From Rhizorhabdus phycosphaerae (GTDB taxonomy: Bacteria; Pseudomonadota; Alphaproteobacteria; Sphingomonadales; Sphingomonadaceae): a stretch of 64,000 bases of DNA. The notes beneath the pieces were generated by a model that had not been told where the DNA came from, searched no databases, and saw only the letters and a program-made list of their open reading frames with translations. The DNA lies in assembly GCF_011044255.1 (NCBI RefSeq), contig NZ_CP049107.1, positions 1,178,001 to 1,242,000 of the forward strand, written 5' to 3'. The position numbers and the translations under genes were made by a program. This document shows, one piece after another, positions 16,403 through 28,036 of this stretch (positions within the stretch are counted from its first letter, which is position 1; each line of letters starts with the position of its first letter).

Positions 16403-16753
16403 ATGTCTTTAGCCACCGCTCTGGGGTTCCGAGGACGGCCTGACGCGCGACAGGATGCGCGTACCAGGGTTTATCTGAAGGCGACCCTGCTGGCCAATGG
16501 CAGACCAATGCCGATCCACATACTGGATCTGTCGCGCAAGGGCGCACTCGTTCATGCCGACGATCCGCCAGACCCCGGCGAGATCGTGTGGGTCGTGTGC
16601 AAGGGCAACGAGCTGCTCGGCCGCACCGCCTGGGTCAAGGGCAGCCGCTTCGGCCTCGCCTTCGATTCGGGTCTCCCCTCGGCGAAGCTCGACATCTTGC
16701 TGACGGAAGGCAGGCGGGCCCTTGCTTCGGCGGAGCCGATGGGATTTCGCTGA
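16403..16753 (+). CDS. PilZ-domain protein
   Basis: 116-aa protein that is essentially one PilZ domain: RQDARTRVYLKATLL contributes the arginine motif and HILDLSRKGALVHA the D-x-S-x-x-G motif, followed by beta-barrel strands. I chose the ATG at 16403, nine bases after AAGGA; the in-frame ATG at 16394 touches the SD directly and is unlikely. The leader can fold so that the SD is paired (see 16341-16393). It lies 122 bases after another PilZ gene, so both may transmit c-di-GMP signals. Confidence 0.85.
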   Translation: MSLATALGFRGRPDARQDARTRVYLKATLLANGRPMPIHILDLSRKGALVHADDPPDPGEIVWVVCKGNELLGRTAWVKGSRFGLAFDSGLPSAKLDILLTEGRRALASAEPMGFR

Positions 16754-16759
16754 GCCCGT

Positions 16760-17458
16760 TCAGGCGGCGTCGTGGAAGATTATGCCCAGGCAGGATCGGC
16801 ACCCGCTTTCGACGGTAGTGACTCCATGCCGCATATTCGCCCGATAATACCCCCTGCTTCCGGCGACGGGGCGATGTGAAACAGCGAAGACTACGCCGTC
16901 CCCCTGCCGCAGCGCGACGCTCTCCACGCGCGATTGCATCCGCGGGCGTTGCTCGGTCAGAATGAACTGGCCGCCGGTAAAATGCTCTTCGGGCTGCGAC
17001 AGCAGGATTGCGACCTGCAGTGGAAAGCTTTCCGCGCCATAGACGTCCTGATGGAGACGATTGAAATCGCCCGCCGCATAGCGGAGGAGCAGCGGCGTCG
17101 GTCGATCCTGCCCCATGGCCCGACAGCGTTCCAGATAAGCCTCATGTTCCGCCGGATAGCGCTCGCCCCGCCCCTCGGCAGCGGCCCAGCCATTGGCCAC
17201 GGGTGCCAGCTGGCGATACAGCGCGGTTCGCAGGGCCGCGATGGCGGACGGGAGCGGATAGGCGAAATATCGATACTCGCCCCTGCCGAAGCCGTGCCGC
17301 TCCATCGTCACCGTCGAACGGAAAAGCCGCCCCTCGTCGTACAGGGCCGCAAGCGCAATGCAGTGCGCCGGATCGAGCAGTTTCGGCAACCTCGCCCAAC
17401 CGCGCGCATCGAGCGTCTTCGCTATTGCATGCCAGTCATAGCCGGTCGGATCGTCCAT
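16760..17458 (-). CDS. 2-oxoglutarate/Fe(II) oxygenase
   Basis: 232-aa protein of the 2OG-Fe(II) dioxygenase superfamily. The iron ligands appear to be the H-x-D in LHQDVYG (about residue 136) and the His of MRHGVTT near the C-terminus, with Arg in GCRSCLG as a candidate 2-oxoglutarate contact. GGQFILTEQRP fits the double-stranded beta-helix core. It follows the amino acid permease on the same strand after 27 bases, so it may act on an imported amino acid or peptide. The substrate is unknown. Confidence 0.85.
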   Translation of the reverse strand: MDDPTGYDWHAIAKTLDARGWARLPKLLDPAHCIALAALYDEGRLFRSTVTMERHGFGRGEYRYFAYPLPSAIAALRTALYRQLAPVANGWAAAEGRGERYPAEHEAYLERCRAMGQDRPTPLLLRYAAGDFNRLHQDVYGAESFPLQVAILLSQPEEHFTGGQFILTEQRPRMQSRVESVALRQGDGVVFAVSHRPVAGSRGYYRANMRHGVTTVESGCRSCLGIIFHDAA

Positions 17459-17485
17459 GCGGCTATGACTGGCAGATGGTTCGGC

Positions 17486-20327
<2,842 letters not shown>

Positions 20328-20493
20328 TTCGATCCAATCTTCGAATCACCGGTTCGAGAGGACGGTAGGTGGCCGAGCGGCGCATTGAAAGCACCATCGT
20401 TCTCCAGCCCGCGAAATGAAGGAGGATTATGCGGACAATGTCCCGGACCTCGGATGCTACACTGGCGTGGCTACCGGATGAGGGGACGATGCG

Positions 20494-21240
20494 ATGGACC
20501 GCGAGAAATATTATGCGCTCATGCAGGCGCCCGAGGCGCTCGATTACGAACTTTATCTGAAGACCGGTTCACTGCTGGCCTGCCAGAAGCCCTTCGACGA
20601 ACTGTGCAATCGCGACGAGCTTCAGTTTCAGGTCGTCCATCAGGTCGAGGAGCTCTGGATGAAGCTCATGGCCTACACGCTGCTGGACGTGGACGACTAT
20701 CTCAAGGCGGGCGAAACGCACCGCGTGGTCACACTGCTCGGGCGCTGCCACCGGATCATGCGGCTGATGACCGACCAGCTCGACCTGCTGGAAACCATGT
20801 CACCCAAGGAATATCAGGAAATACGTCTGCAGCTCGGCAATGGCAGCGGGCAGGAATCCCCGGGCTTCCGCATCCTGCTCAAGTTGGTGCCCGAGCTATG
20901 GCGCAGCTTCGAGCAGCGCTACCTGGTCGCCGAGGGGCGCACGGTCCGCTCGATCTATGATGAGGATTATCGCCACGACGCCGCCTATGCGGTGGCGGAG
21001 GCGCTGATCGAGTTCGACGAACTGTTCGGCAAGTTCCGCTGGCACCATCTTTTCCTAATCCACCGGTCGATCGGCATGGGCGCGGCGTCGCTGAAGGGTC
21101 GCTCGGTCGACCTGCTGCAGGCCGGCGCGAAGCACCGCTTCTTCCCCGAGCTGTGGGACGTGCGGGTCGCCATGACCGATGATTGGGGTGGCCAATATGG
21201 CCGGGTCCGCGACAGCATAGGCCATAGCGAAGCACCCTGA
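20494..21240 (+). CDS. kynA: Tryptophan 2,3-dioxygenase family protein
   Basis: 248-aa heme protein of the tryptophan dioxygenase family, expected to open the indole ring of tryptophan to give N-formylkynurenine. FQVVHQVEELWMKLM, the block LQLGNGSGQESPGFR, and FRWHHLFLIHRSIGMG (containing the likely proximal His) match the family. It is somewhat shorter than typical enzymes (about 280 aa), and the substrate-loop block reads GQESPGFR rather than the usual GFQSxQFR, so the substrate may differ. No kynureninase or formamidase gene is next to it. The divergent Lrp gene is a plausible regulator. Confidence 0.8.
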   Translation: MDREKYYALMQAPEALDYELYLKTGSLLACQKPFDELCNRDELQFQVVHQVEELWMKLMAYTLLDVDDYLKAGETHRVVTLLGRCHRIMRLMTDQLDLLETMSPKEYQEIRLQLGNGSGQESPGFRILLKLVPELWRSFEQRYLVAEGRTVRSIYDEDYRHDAAYAVAEALIEFDELFGKFRWHHLFLIHRSIGMGAASLKGRSVDLLQAGAKHRFFPELWDVRVAMTDDWGGQYGRVRDSIGHSEAP

Positions 21241-21327
21241 CGCTGCGCCGCTGCAGCGGAGGCGCCGCGCGCCCTCGCCTTGATCCTCGTGGCTCGCTAT
21301 GACCGCTGTGTTTTCAAGGGGGTAAGC

Positions 21328-22590
21328 ATGCAGCTGCGCGCCAATCGTCGTCAATTCCTGTTCGGATCCGGGCTGCTTGGCCTGTCTTCGATGGTCACCC
21401 TCCCCGCCTGGGCGAAAGATGCAGCCAAGGGTCTGGCGCCGATGACCGGCAATGTGAGGCCGATCCAGCCGGAGGAGCATCGCGCCCGTCTCGCCAAGGC
21501 GCAGCGTCTCATGCAGGCCCAGGGCATCGGCGCGATCCTCGTAGAAGCCGGATCCTCGCTGCTCTACTTCACCGGGATCGACTGGTGGCGAAGCGAAAGG
21601 CTGACCGCCGCCCTAATCCCGGCCGATGGCGATATCCTCGTCGTCACCCCCGCCTTCGAGGAGCCATCAATCCGCGAGAGCCTGGCCGTGCCGGCGGACG
21701 TGCGCGTGTGGCAGGAAGATGAAAGCCCCAGCGCCCTCATCGCCGGCTTCCTGCGCGAGCGGAAGCTCGACAAGGCGACTATCGGAGTTGAGGAAACGGT
21801 CCGCTTCTTCGCGGTAAACGGCCTGCGGCAGGCCTCGCCCGACGTGCAGATCGTCTCCGCCAATCCGGTCGTGCGCGGTTGCCGCATGATCAAGTCGCCG
21901 GCCGAGGTCGCCCTGATGCAGTTGGCCGCCGATGTGCAGGTCGCCGCCTATCGCCACATCGCTCCCCAGATCGAACGCGGTATGAGCCAGCAGGATCTGC
22001 GCACGATGCTCCTCGCGACGGTGCGCGCGCTGGGCGCCACTGCCGATGAGGGGCTGGTGTTGATCGGCGAGTCCAGCGCCTATCCGCATGGATCGGCCAC
22101 GCCGCGCCGCGTCGCCGACGGGGAGATCATCCTGTTCGACGCCGGGCTGAGTATCCATGGCTATCAGGCCGACATTTCACGGACCATGGTCTTCGGCAGC
22201 CCCGCCGACAAGCGGCAGCGCCTTTTGTTCGATCAGGTGCGCAGCGGTCAGGAGATCGCGATGCAGGCCGCAAATGTCGGCGCGCCCGCCGGTTCGGTCG
22301 ACGACGCCGTGCGGCGCCATTATGAAAAGCTCGGCTATGGCCCGGGCTATAAGCTGCCGGGCACCTCGCATCGCACGGGCCATGGCATCGGCATGGACGT
22401 CCACGAGCCGGTCAACCTCGTTCATGGCGAGACCACCCCGCTCGCTCCCGGCATGTGCTTCTCGAACGAGCCCGGCATCTACATACCGGGGGCCTTCGGT
22501 GTCAGGATCGAGGATTGCTTCTACATGACCCCGGACGGGCCTCGCTGGTTCTCCAGACCGCCGGCATCGATCGACGATCCTTTCGCATGA
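21328..22590 (+). CDS. Exported Xaa-Pro aminopeptidase-like M24 metallopeptidase
   Basis: 420-aa M24 peptidase, predicted to cleave X-Pro bonds. The N-terminus has a Tat signal (NRRQFLFGSGLL ... LPAWA). Metal ligands are visible: Asp in FDAGLSIHG, Asp in YQADISRTM, His in THRTGHGIGMD region, Glu in NEPGIYIPG and Glu in VRIEDCF. The ATG at 21328 is chosen because AAGGGGG lies just upstream and the Tat signal starts there; an earlier in-frame start is unsupported. With the nearby proline iminopeptidase and amino acid carriers it fits extracytoplasmic peptide use. Confidence 0.9.
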   Translation: MQLRANRRQFLFGSGLLGLSSMVTLPAWAKDAAKGLAPMTGNVRPIQPEEHRARLAKAQRLMQAQGIGAILVEAGSSLLYFTGIDWWRSERLTAALIPADGDILVVTPAFEEPSIRESLAVPADVRVWQEDESPSALIAGFLRERKLDKATIGVEETVRFFAVNGLRQASPDVQIVSANPVVRGCRMIKSPAEVALMQLAADVQVAAYRHIAPQIERGMSQQDLRTMLLATVRALGATADEGLVLIGESSAYPHGSATPRRVADGEIILFDAGLSIHGYQADISRTMVFGSPADKRQRLLFDQVRSGQEIAMQAANVGAPAGSVDDAVRRHYEKLGYGPGYKLPGTSHRTGHGIGMDVHEPVNLVHGETTPLAPGMCFSNEPGIYIPGAFGVRIEDCFYMTPDGPRWFSRPPASIDDPFA

Positions 22591-22621
22591 TGGCGAAGCG
22601 CCAGCCGGCACGTTCCGCGCC

Positions 22622-23590
22622 TTGATCGCCGGTTCTACCCTCACCGGCACGCTCTATGGCGTTGCCGCGGGTGCGCTATGGGGTCTCGTTTTCGTCGCGC
22701 CGGAATTCTGTGGCGATTTCGGCCCGCTCCAGCAATCGGTAGCGCGCTACCTTTTCTATGGTGGGATCGCATTGCTGCTGATCGCACCGCGCTGGAACCG
22801 GCTCCGCCCGCATCTCGGCCGCCACGAATGGTTCGGCCTGCTGTGGCTCGCGCTTGCCGGCAATGTCGTCTATTATGTCTTGCTGGCTTCCGCCGTGCAG
22901 ATGGCCGGCATCGCGCTGAGTTCGCTGGTCGTCGGCTTCCTGCCCGTGACGATCACCATCATCGGCAGCCGCGACAAAGGTGCGGTTCCCCTGACACGCC
23001 TCATCCCTTCGCTTCTGCTCTGCGTCGCGGGCGCCGCCTGCATCGGCTGGGAAGCGATGCTTCCGGCCGATGGCGCGGCAGGCGCCACACGTCTGCTCGG
23101 GCTACTCGCCGCCATCGGCGCGCTCTTGTCGTGGACCTGCTTTGCGGTAGGCAATGCCCGCTGGCTGAACCGGCTCGAGCATGTCAGCGAGCATGACTGG
23201 TCGCTGCTCACGGGCGTCGTCACCGGCGGCATCGCCCTGCTCATGGTGCCGCTGTTGCCACTGCTCGAAGACACGTCGCATGACGCCTCTTCATGGATGC
23301 GCCTCGCCCTCGTGTCCGCCGGCATCGCCATCTTCGCGTCGATCATCGGCAATGCCCTGTGGAACCGGATGAGCCGCCTTCTCCCGCTCACCCTCGTCGG
23401 CCAGATGATCCTGTTCGAGACCCTGTTCGCGATCATCTATGCCTGTCTGTGGGAAGGGCGGCTTCCGACGCTGCCCGAAACTGCCGCTTTCCTGCTGCTG
23501 GTGATGGGCGTTCTGGCCTGCCTCGCCGCGCATCGACCGCGCCCCGGAAAGCGCGGCGAAGCACTCGCTGCCGCGCATCCGCCGCTTTGA
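22622..23590 (+). CDS. EamA/DMT-family transporter
   Basis: 322-aa integral membrane protein with about ten helices in two homologous halves, as in drug/metabolite (EamA) transporters. GVAAGALWGLVFVAP opens the first half and GLLAAIGALLSWTCFAVGN the second. The TTG at 22622 begins the reading frame; I see no better ATG before the first helix. It lies 31 bases after the Xaa-Pro peptidase gene, so it may be co-transcribed and export an amino acid or metabolite. The substrate is unknown. Confidence 0.87.
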   Translation: MIAGSTLTGTLYGVAAGALWGLVFVAPEFCGDFGPLQQSVARYLFYGGIALLLIAPRWNRLRPHLGRHEWFGLLWLALAGNVVYYVLLASAVQMAGIALSSLVVGFLPVTITIIGSRDKGAVPLTRLIPSLLLCVAGAACIGWEAMLPADGAAGATRLLGLLAAIGALLSWTCFAVGNARWLNRLEHVSEHDWSLLTGVVTGGIALLMVPLLPLLEDTSHDASSWMRLALVSAGIAIFASIIGNALWNRMSRLLPLTLVGQMILFETLFAIIYACLWEGRLPTLPETAAFLLLVMGVLACLAAHRPRPGKRGEALAAAHPPL

Positions 23591-23657
23591 TCGATAGCAA
23601 TGCCATGACAATCGGCCGCGCGCTTGGTACAAGGCGACGGTATAAGGGGTCCCGCAC

Positions 23658-25133
23658 ATGACCGGCACGGCCTTCGAGCTCGAGCTCAAGCTCGAATGCG
23701 AAATCTCGGACTGCGACACACTGGTCGATCGTGGCTCTCCCATCCCGGTCGCCGTCTGGGGCAGGCAGCATTTGCGCGCGACCTATTTCGACACGCCGGA
23801 GCGAAGGCTCGCGAGCGAGGGTTTCGTGCTGCGCATCCGCTCGGAGGACGGCGACCTCGTCCAGACGGTGAAGGCCGCCTCAGGACCGTCGACCGGACTG
23901 TTCGCCCGCGGCGAATGGGAAAAGGCTCTTGCCGAACACCAGCTGTCGCTGGGGGAGGACGCCGGTCCGATCGGCACGCTGTTCGGACCCGATGTTATCG
24001 AGCGCATAGGCCCCTTGTTCACCACCGACGTGGATCGCCGTGTCGGCCGGTGCGATCAGCTCGGTGCGCGCATCGAAATAGCGTGCGACAGCGGCGCCGT
24101 TTTGGCGGGCGAGCGTGAGCTGCCGCTGTGCGAGATCGAACTGGAGCTCGTCGAGGGCGATGCGTCCGCCTTGTTCACCCTCGCCCGAGCGATCGCTGAG
24201 CGCTGCAAGGTGCGGCTCGGCGTGGAATCCAAATCGGATCGCGGCTTTCGGCTGATCGACCACAAGCTGGACGGTGCCGTCCGGGCCGATCCGGTCAGGC
24301 TGTCCCGAGACATGACGCCGTCCGAGGCCTTCGCGGCGATCGCGGCGTCCTGCCTCCGCCAATATCGACTCAACGAGAGCCGCTTCCTCGCACAGGGTGC
24401 GGCAGGGCCTGTCCATCAGGCACGTATTGCGCTCAGGCGCCTGCGCAGTGCTTTCTGGATTTTCTCGCCCCTGCTGCGTGACGACCCGCGAACTGCGCAG
24501 TTCATCGAGGACCTGCGGTGGCTCACGGCGCAATGGAGCCCGCTGCGCGAGATCGACGTGCTGCTGCCCCGACTGGGCGAAGCGGAGCGCATGCGCCTGA
24601 CGGCCATCAGGGCGGAGGCCGTCGCGACACTGGGCGAAACCCTCGACAGCGCCCGCGCGCGTCTTCTGCCGCTGGAGCTGGTGGAATGGCTTACGGTGGG
24701 CGGCTGGCGCTCGGGCGAAGCCGGATCCGTGTCGGGCGCACTCCCCGTCTTCGCCGCCGAACGGCTCGACAGGCTGCGCAAGCGCATCAAGCGCCGAGGC
24801 AAGTCCCTCGCCAAGCATGGCCCGGAAGAGCTCCACCAGTTGCGCAAGGACGCCAAGAAACTCCGCTATGCGACGGAGTTCTTCGTTGCCCTCTACCCAG
24901 GCCGCAAGGCGCGGACCCGGATGGAGGACATGCTCTCCGCGCTGGAGGACATTCAGGACCTTCTGGGCGAACTGAACGACGAGACCGATGCCGGTCATCT
25001 GGCCGCGCAATGGAACATCCCCTGGGCGGAGGTCGTCAGGCGTCCCGGATGGCGCCGCAAGCGCCTGTCCCGCGCCCGGAAGAATGTGACCCGGCTGCTC
25101 GATGTCAAGCGCTTCTGGCGATCCGCCGACTGA
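23658..25133 (+). CDS. CYTH and CHAD domain protein (inorganic triphosphatase type)
   Basis: 491-aa two-domain protein. Residues ~1-200 form a CYTH (triphosphate tunnel) domain with the E-x-E-x-K start FELELKLECE and alternating charged beta strands (LRIRSEDG, EIELELVEG). Residues ~215-490 form a CHAD domain, helical and rich in His, Arg and Lys (HQARIALRRLRS, HQLRKDAKKLRY), a domain known to associate with polyphosphate. The likely reaction is hydrolysis of inorganic triphosphate. It stands alone, with 58 bases to the next gene. Confidence 0.92.
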   Translation: MTGTAFELELKLECEISDCDTLVDRGSPIPVAVWGRQHLRATYFDTPERRLASEGFVLRIRSEDGDLVQTVKAASGPSTGLFARGEWEKALAEHQLSLGEDAGPIGTLFGPDVIERIGPLFTTDVDRRVGRCDQLGARIEIACDSGAVLAGERELPLCEIELELVEGDASALFTLARAIAERCKVRLGVESKSDRGFRLIDHKLDGAVRADPVRLSRDMTPSEAFAAIAASCLRQYRLNESRFLAQGAAGPVHQARIALRRLRSAFWIFSPLLRDDPRTAQFIEDLRWLTAQWSPLREIDVLLPRLGEAERMRLTAIRAEAVATLGETLDSARARLLPLELVEWLTVGGWRSGEAGSVSGALPVFAAERLDRLRKRIKRRGKSLAKHGPEELHQLRKDAKKLRYATEFFVALYPGRKARTRMEDMLSALEDIQDLLGELNDETDAGHLAAQWNIPWAEVVRRPGWRRKRLSRARKNVTRLLDVKRFWRSAD

Positions 25134-25191
25134 CGCCGCCTCTGCCCCCTCCGCCGTTGCCGTGACGCCGCAGGCCACGTAAAGGCGCAGC

Positions 25192-26787
25192 ATGCTCCGC
25201 ATATCCGAACTGAAGCTGCCGCTGGACCATCCGGCCGAAGCGCTGCCCGCTGCGATCCTCCAACGGCTCGGCATTGCGCCGGACGAAATGCTCGGCTGGA
25301 CCATTGCCCGGCGCGCCAACGACGCTCGCCGCAAGTCCGCCATTCAGATGGTCTATTCGGTCGACGTGACCCTGACCGATGAAGTGGCCGTGCTTGCCCG
25401 CTTCGCCGGAGACAGCCATGTCCGCCCGACCCCGGACACCGACTATCGTCCGGTCCGACAGGCCCCGGCGAATGCGCCCCGCCCGGTGGTGATCGGCGCT
25501 GGCCCCTGTGGCCTCTTCGCCGGTCTTATCCTCGCGCAGATGGGTTACCGCCCGATCATCCTCGAGCGCGGCAAGATCGTCCGCGAACGGACCAAGGATA
25601 CCTGGGGTCTGTGGCGACGGAGCGTGCTGACGCCGGAATCGAACGTCCAGTTCGGCGAAGGTGGGGCGGGGACATTTTCCGACGGAAAGCTGTACAGCCA
25701 GATCAAGGATCCGCGCCATCTCGGCCGCAAGGTCCTGACGGAGTTCGTTAAAGCCGGCGCCCCCGAGGAGATCCTGACCGAGGCGCACCCGCATATCGGC
25801 ACTTTCCGGCTCGTCTCGATGGTCGAGAATATGCGTGCCACGATAGAAGACCTCGGCGGCGAATATCGGTTCGGTGAGCGGGTCGTCGACTTCGATATCA
25901 AAGACGGCCAGTTGCAGGGCCTGCATCTCGACGGTGGCGAATATCTTGCCACGCGCCACGTCGTCCTCGCGGTGGGGCACAGCTCGCGCGACACGTTCGA
26001 GGCGCTTTACGAGCGCGGCGTCCATATCGAAGCCAAGCCCTTCTCGATCGGTGTCCGCATCGAACATCCGCAGAGCTGGATCGACAGAGCCCGCTTCGGC
26101 ACCTGCGCGGGGCACCCTGACCTGGGTGCAGCCGCCTATGCCCTCTCCCACCACTGCTCCAACGGCCGCACCGTCTACAGCTTCTGCATGTGCCCCGGCG
26201 GCCGCGTGGTCGCCGCAACCTCCGAGGTCGGCCGCGTGGTGACAAACGGGATGAGCCAATATTCGCGCAAGGAGTTCAACGCCAACTCCGGCCTCGTCGT
26301 CGGCATCTCACCCGAGCGGGACTATCCCGGCCATCCGCTCGCCGGCATCGCGTTGCAGCGCCGGCTCGAGGAAATGGCCTTTGTCGCCGGCGGCTCCAAC
26401 TATGACGCGCCCGGCCAGAAGGTCGGCGACCTGCTGGCGCAACGGCCGTCGACCGAGTTCGGCGAAGTCCTCCCATCCTACAAGCCGGGCGTGAAGCTGA
26501 CCGACCTGTCGGAGTGCCTGCCCGATTTCGTGATCGAGGCCTTTCGCGAGGCGCTGCCGATATTCGGCCGGCAGATCGCGCGCTACGATCATCCCGATGC
26601 CATCATGACGGGCGTTGAGACGCGTACGTCCAGCCCGATCCGGATCACGAGAGGCAAGGACTTCCAGAGCCTCAATGTCGCCGGACTTTTCCCCGCCGGT
26701 GAGGGCGCTGGCTATGCCGGCGGCATCCTGTCGGCCGCGGTCGATGGGATCAAGGTCGCGGAAGCGGTCGCCATGGCCATCGCCTGA
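25192..26787 (+). CDS. FAD-dependent dehydrogenase (COG2509 type)
   Basis: 531-aa flavoprotein resembling the uncharacterised FAD-dependent dehydrogenases of COG2509. After a ~95-residue N-terminal domain comes the dinucleotide motif VIGAGPCGLFAGLILAQMG, then NVQFGEGGAGTFSDGKLYSQ, which is characteristic. The C-terminus ends in the FAD-contact block GLFPAGEGAGYAGGILSAAVDG. The substrate is not known for this family. The upstream gap is 58 bases and the next gene converges. Confidence 0.88.
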   Translation: MLRISELKLPLDHPAEALPAAILQRLGIAPDEMLGWTIARRANDARRKSAIQMVYSVDVTLTDEVAVLARFAGDSHVRPTPDTDYRPVRQAPANAPRPVVIGAGPCGLFAGLILAQMGYRPIILERGKIVRERTKDTWGLWRRSVLTPESNVQFGEGGAGTFSDGKLYSQIKDPRHLGRKVLTEFVKAGAPEEILTEAHPHIGTFRLVSMVENMRATIEDLGGEYRFGERVVDFDIKDGQLQGLHLDGGEYLATRHVVLAVGHSSRDTFEALYERGVHIEAKPFSIGVRIEHPQSWIDRARFGTCAGHPDLGAAAYALSHHCSNGRTVYSFCMCPGGRVVAATSEVGRVVTNGMSQYSRKEFNANSGLVVGISPERDYPGHPLAGIALQRRLEEMAFVAGGSNYDAPGQKVGDLLAQRPSTEFGEVLPSYKPGVKLTDLSECLPDFVIEAFREALPIFGRQIARYDHPDAIMTGVETRTSSPIRITRGKDFQSLNVAGLFPAGEGAGYAGGILSAAVDGIKVAEAVAMAIA

Positions 26788-26829
26788 ATCAGGCTTTCGG
26801 CGCTTCCGGCGCGAGCGGCGCGGCGGACG

Positions 26830-27828
26830 TCATCTGCCGGCAGCACCGTCGTAGCGCGGACCGGTCCGGGGGACGACCTCGACGATCTGGTCTCCGCTCT
26901 GCAACTGGGCCGTCTCCGGTTCCCAGAAACCGAAGGCTCGATCATCGCGGTAAATCCGCAGGCCGAGGCCGGTACCGATCCCGGACAGCGGCTGGCCGAT
27001 CTCGCTTCCTTCGACAGCCCGCTCACGCAGGGTGACGCGCCCGTCGGCATTGGCCAGGTCCGCCATATAATCGGCGATATGGGGACCATGGGTCGATCCG
27101 GCCAACAGCAGGCCGGCGAAGCTTGCGGGATTGATCACGGTCCCGGCGCCCGCCTGCCGTGCCAGCGCCTCATTGTCCTCCGACCGGATCACGACGCTGA
27201 TCGGCACATCCGGGGCGAGCCCGCGCGCCGTCAGCACGATCAGGATCGAGGTATCGTCGCGGCCCGCCGAGACGATGATCGAGCGGGCCCGCTGCACGTG
27301 AACCGCCTCGAGCGTCGCATTGCGCGTGGCGTCCCCGTCGAGGATGTTCACGCCCTTGCTCTCGGCGGCTCTCAGGCTGCTGCCATTCTGATCGATCACC
27401 ACGATCGCCGAAGGGTCCGTGCCGCGCCGGATGAGCTCGCTGACCGCCTCGGCCCCGCTCGTACCGTAGCCCGCAACGACGACATGGTTGTGCAAGCCCC
27501 GCTGAATCAGGTTCATCCGCCATCTCTCCCAGACTTGCTTGAACAGAAACTCATAGGCCGTTCCAAGAAAGATCAGCCAAACGAACAAGCGGATCGGCGT
27601 CACCACGAAGGTGTCGAACAGACGCGCCTGCTGGGTGACGGGTACGATGTCGCCATAGCCCACCGTCGTGATCGTGATCATCGTGAAATAGAGCACGTCG
27701 GGAAAGCTGATCACGCCGTCCACATTGTCGCGCAGCCCATCCCGGTCGATCCAATGGCCCACAAGCGCGATGGCCAGAAGCAGGAAGGCGATGAGGACGC
27801 GGAGGAGCAGCGACACCCAGACAGGCAT
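26830..27828 (-). CDS. Potassium channel with RCK/TrkA-N domain
   Basis: 332-aa two-helix K+ channel subunit. A first membrane helix (SLLLRVLIAFLLLAIALVG), pore loop with selectivity filter TVGYGD, and a second helix lead into a cytoplasmic RCK domain (HVVVAGYGTSGAEAV, Rossmann motif) that binds nucleotide or ions and gates the pore. A shorter TrkA-C-like tail follows. I start at the ATG 27828; longer in-frame starts upstream are not supported and read through the intergenic region. It is divergent from the DUF808 gene, with 208 bases between. Confidence 0.9.
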   Translation of the reverse strand: MPVWVSLLLRVLIAFLLLAIALVGHWIDRDGLRDNVDGVISFPDVLYFTMITITTVGYGDIVPVTQQARLFDTFVVTPIRLFVWLIFLGTAYEFLFKQVWERWRMNLIQRGLHNHVVVAGYGTSGAEAVSELIRRGTDPSAIVVIDQNGSSLRAAESKGVNILDGDATRNATLEAVHVQRARSIIVSAGRDDTSILIVLTARGLAPDVPISVVIRSEDNEALARQAGAGTVINPASFAGLLLAGSTHGPHIADYMADLANADGRVTLRERAVEGSEIGQPLSGIGTGLGLRIYRDDRAFGFWEPETAQLQSGDQIVEVVPRTGPRYDGAAGR

Positions 27829-27896
27829 CGTCGACCGCCGCCGGAGCGTCGTCGCTTGTCCGGAATCTCGCGAACGGCGCTGCACCTTGCCGGCTT

Positions 27897-27910
27897 TAGA
27901 GCGTTTCAAG
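27897..27910. repeat. Half-copy of TAGAGC...TTTCAAG intergenic repeat
   Basis: Sequence TAGAGCGTTTCAAG in the gap between the divergent K+ channel and DUF808 genes. It is nearly identical to the left end of the inverted-repeat element at 35069-35162 (TAGAGCATTTTCAAG). From memory, TAGAGCGTTTTCAAG-like tracts are common between genes in alphaproteobacteria. I see no matching right end here, so it is probably a decayed copy. Confidence 0.4.
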
Positions 27911-28036
27911 GGTCGACGCAAAGACGGGACGAGTGTTGCAAGCGGGAACGAAAGGACGGGTGAGGCGATCAGGGGACTGGTGCGCCTCTCGATTGGCTCT
28001 AAGGATGCCCGGCGAAGGCAGAGTGAAAGGACGAAC

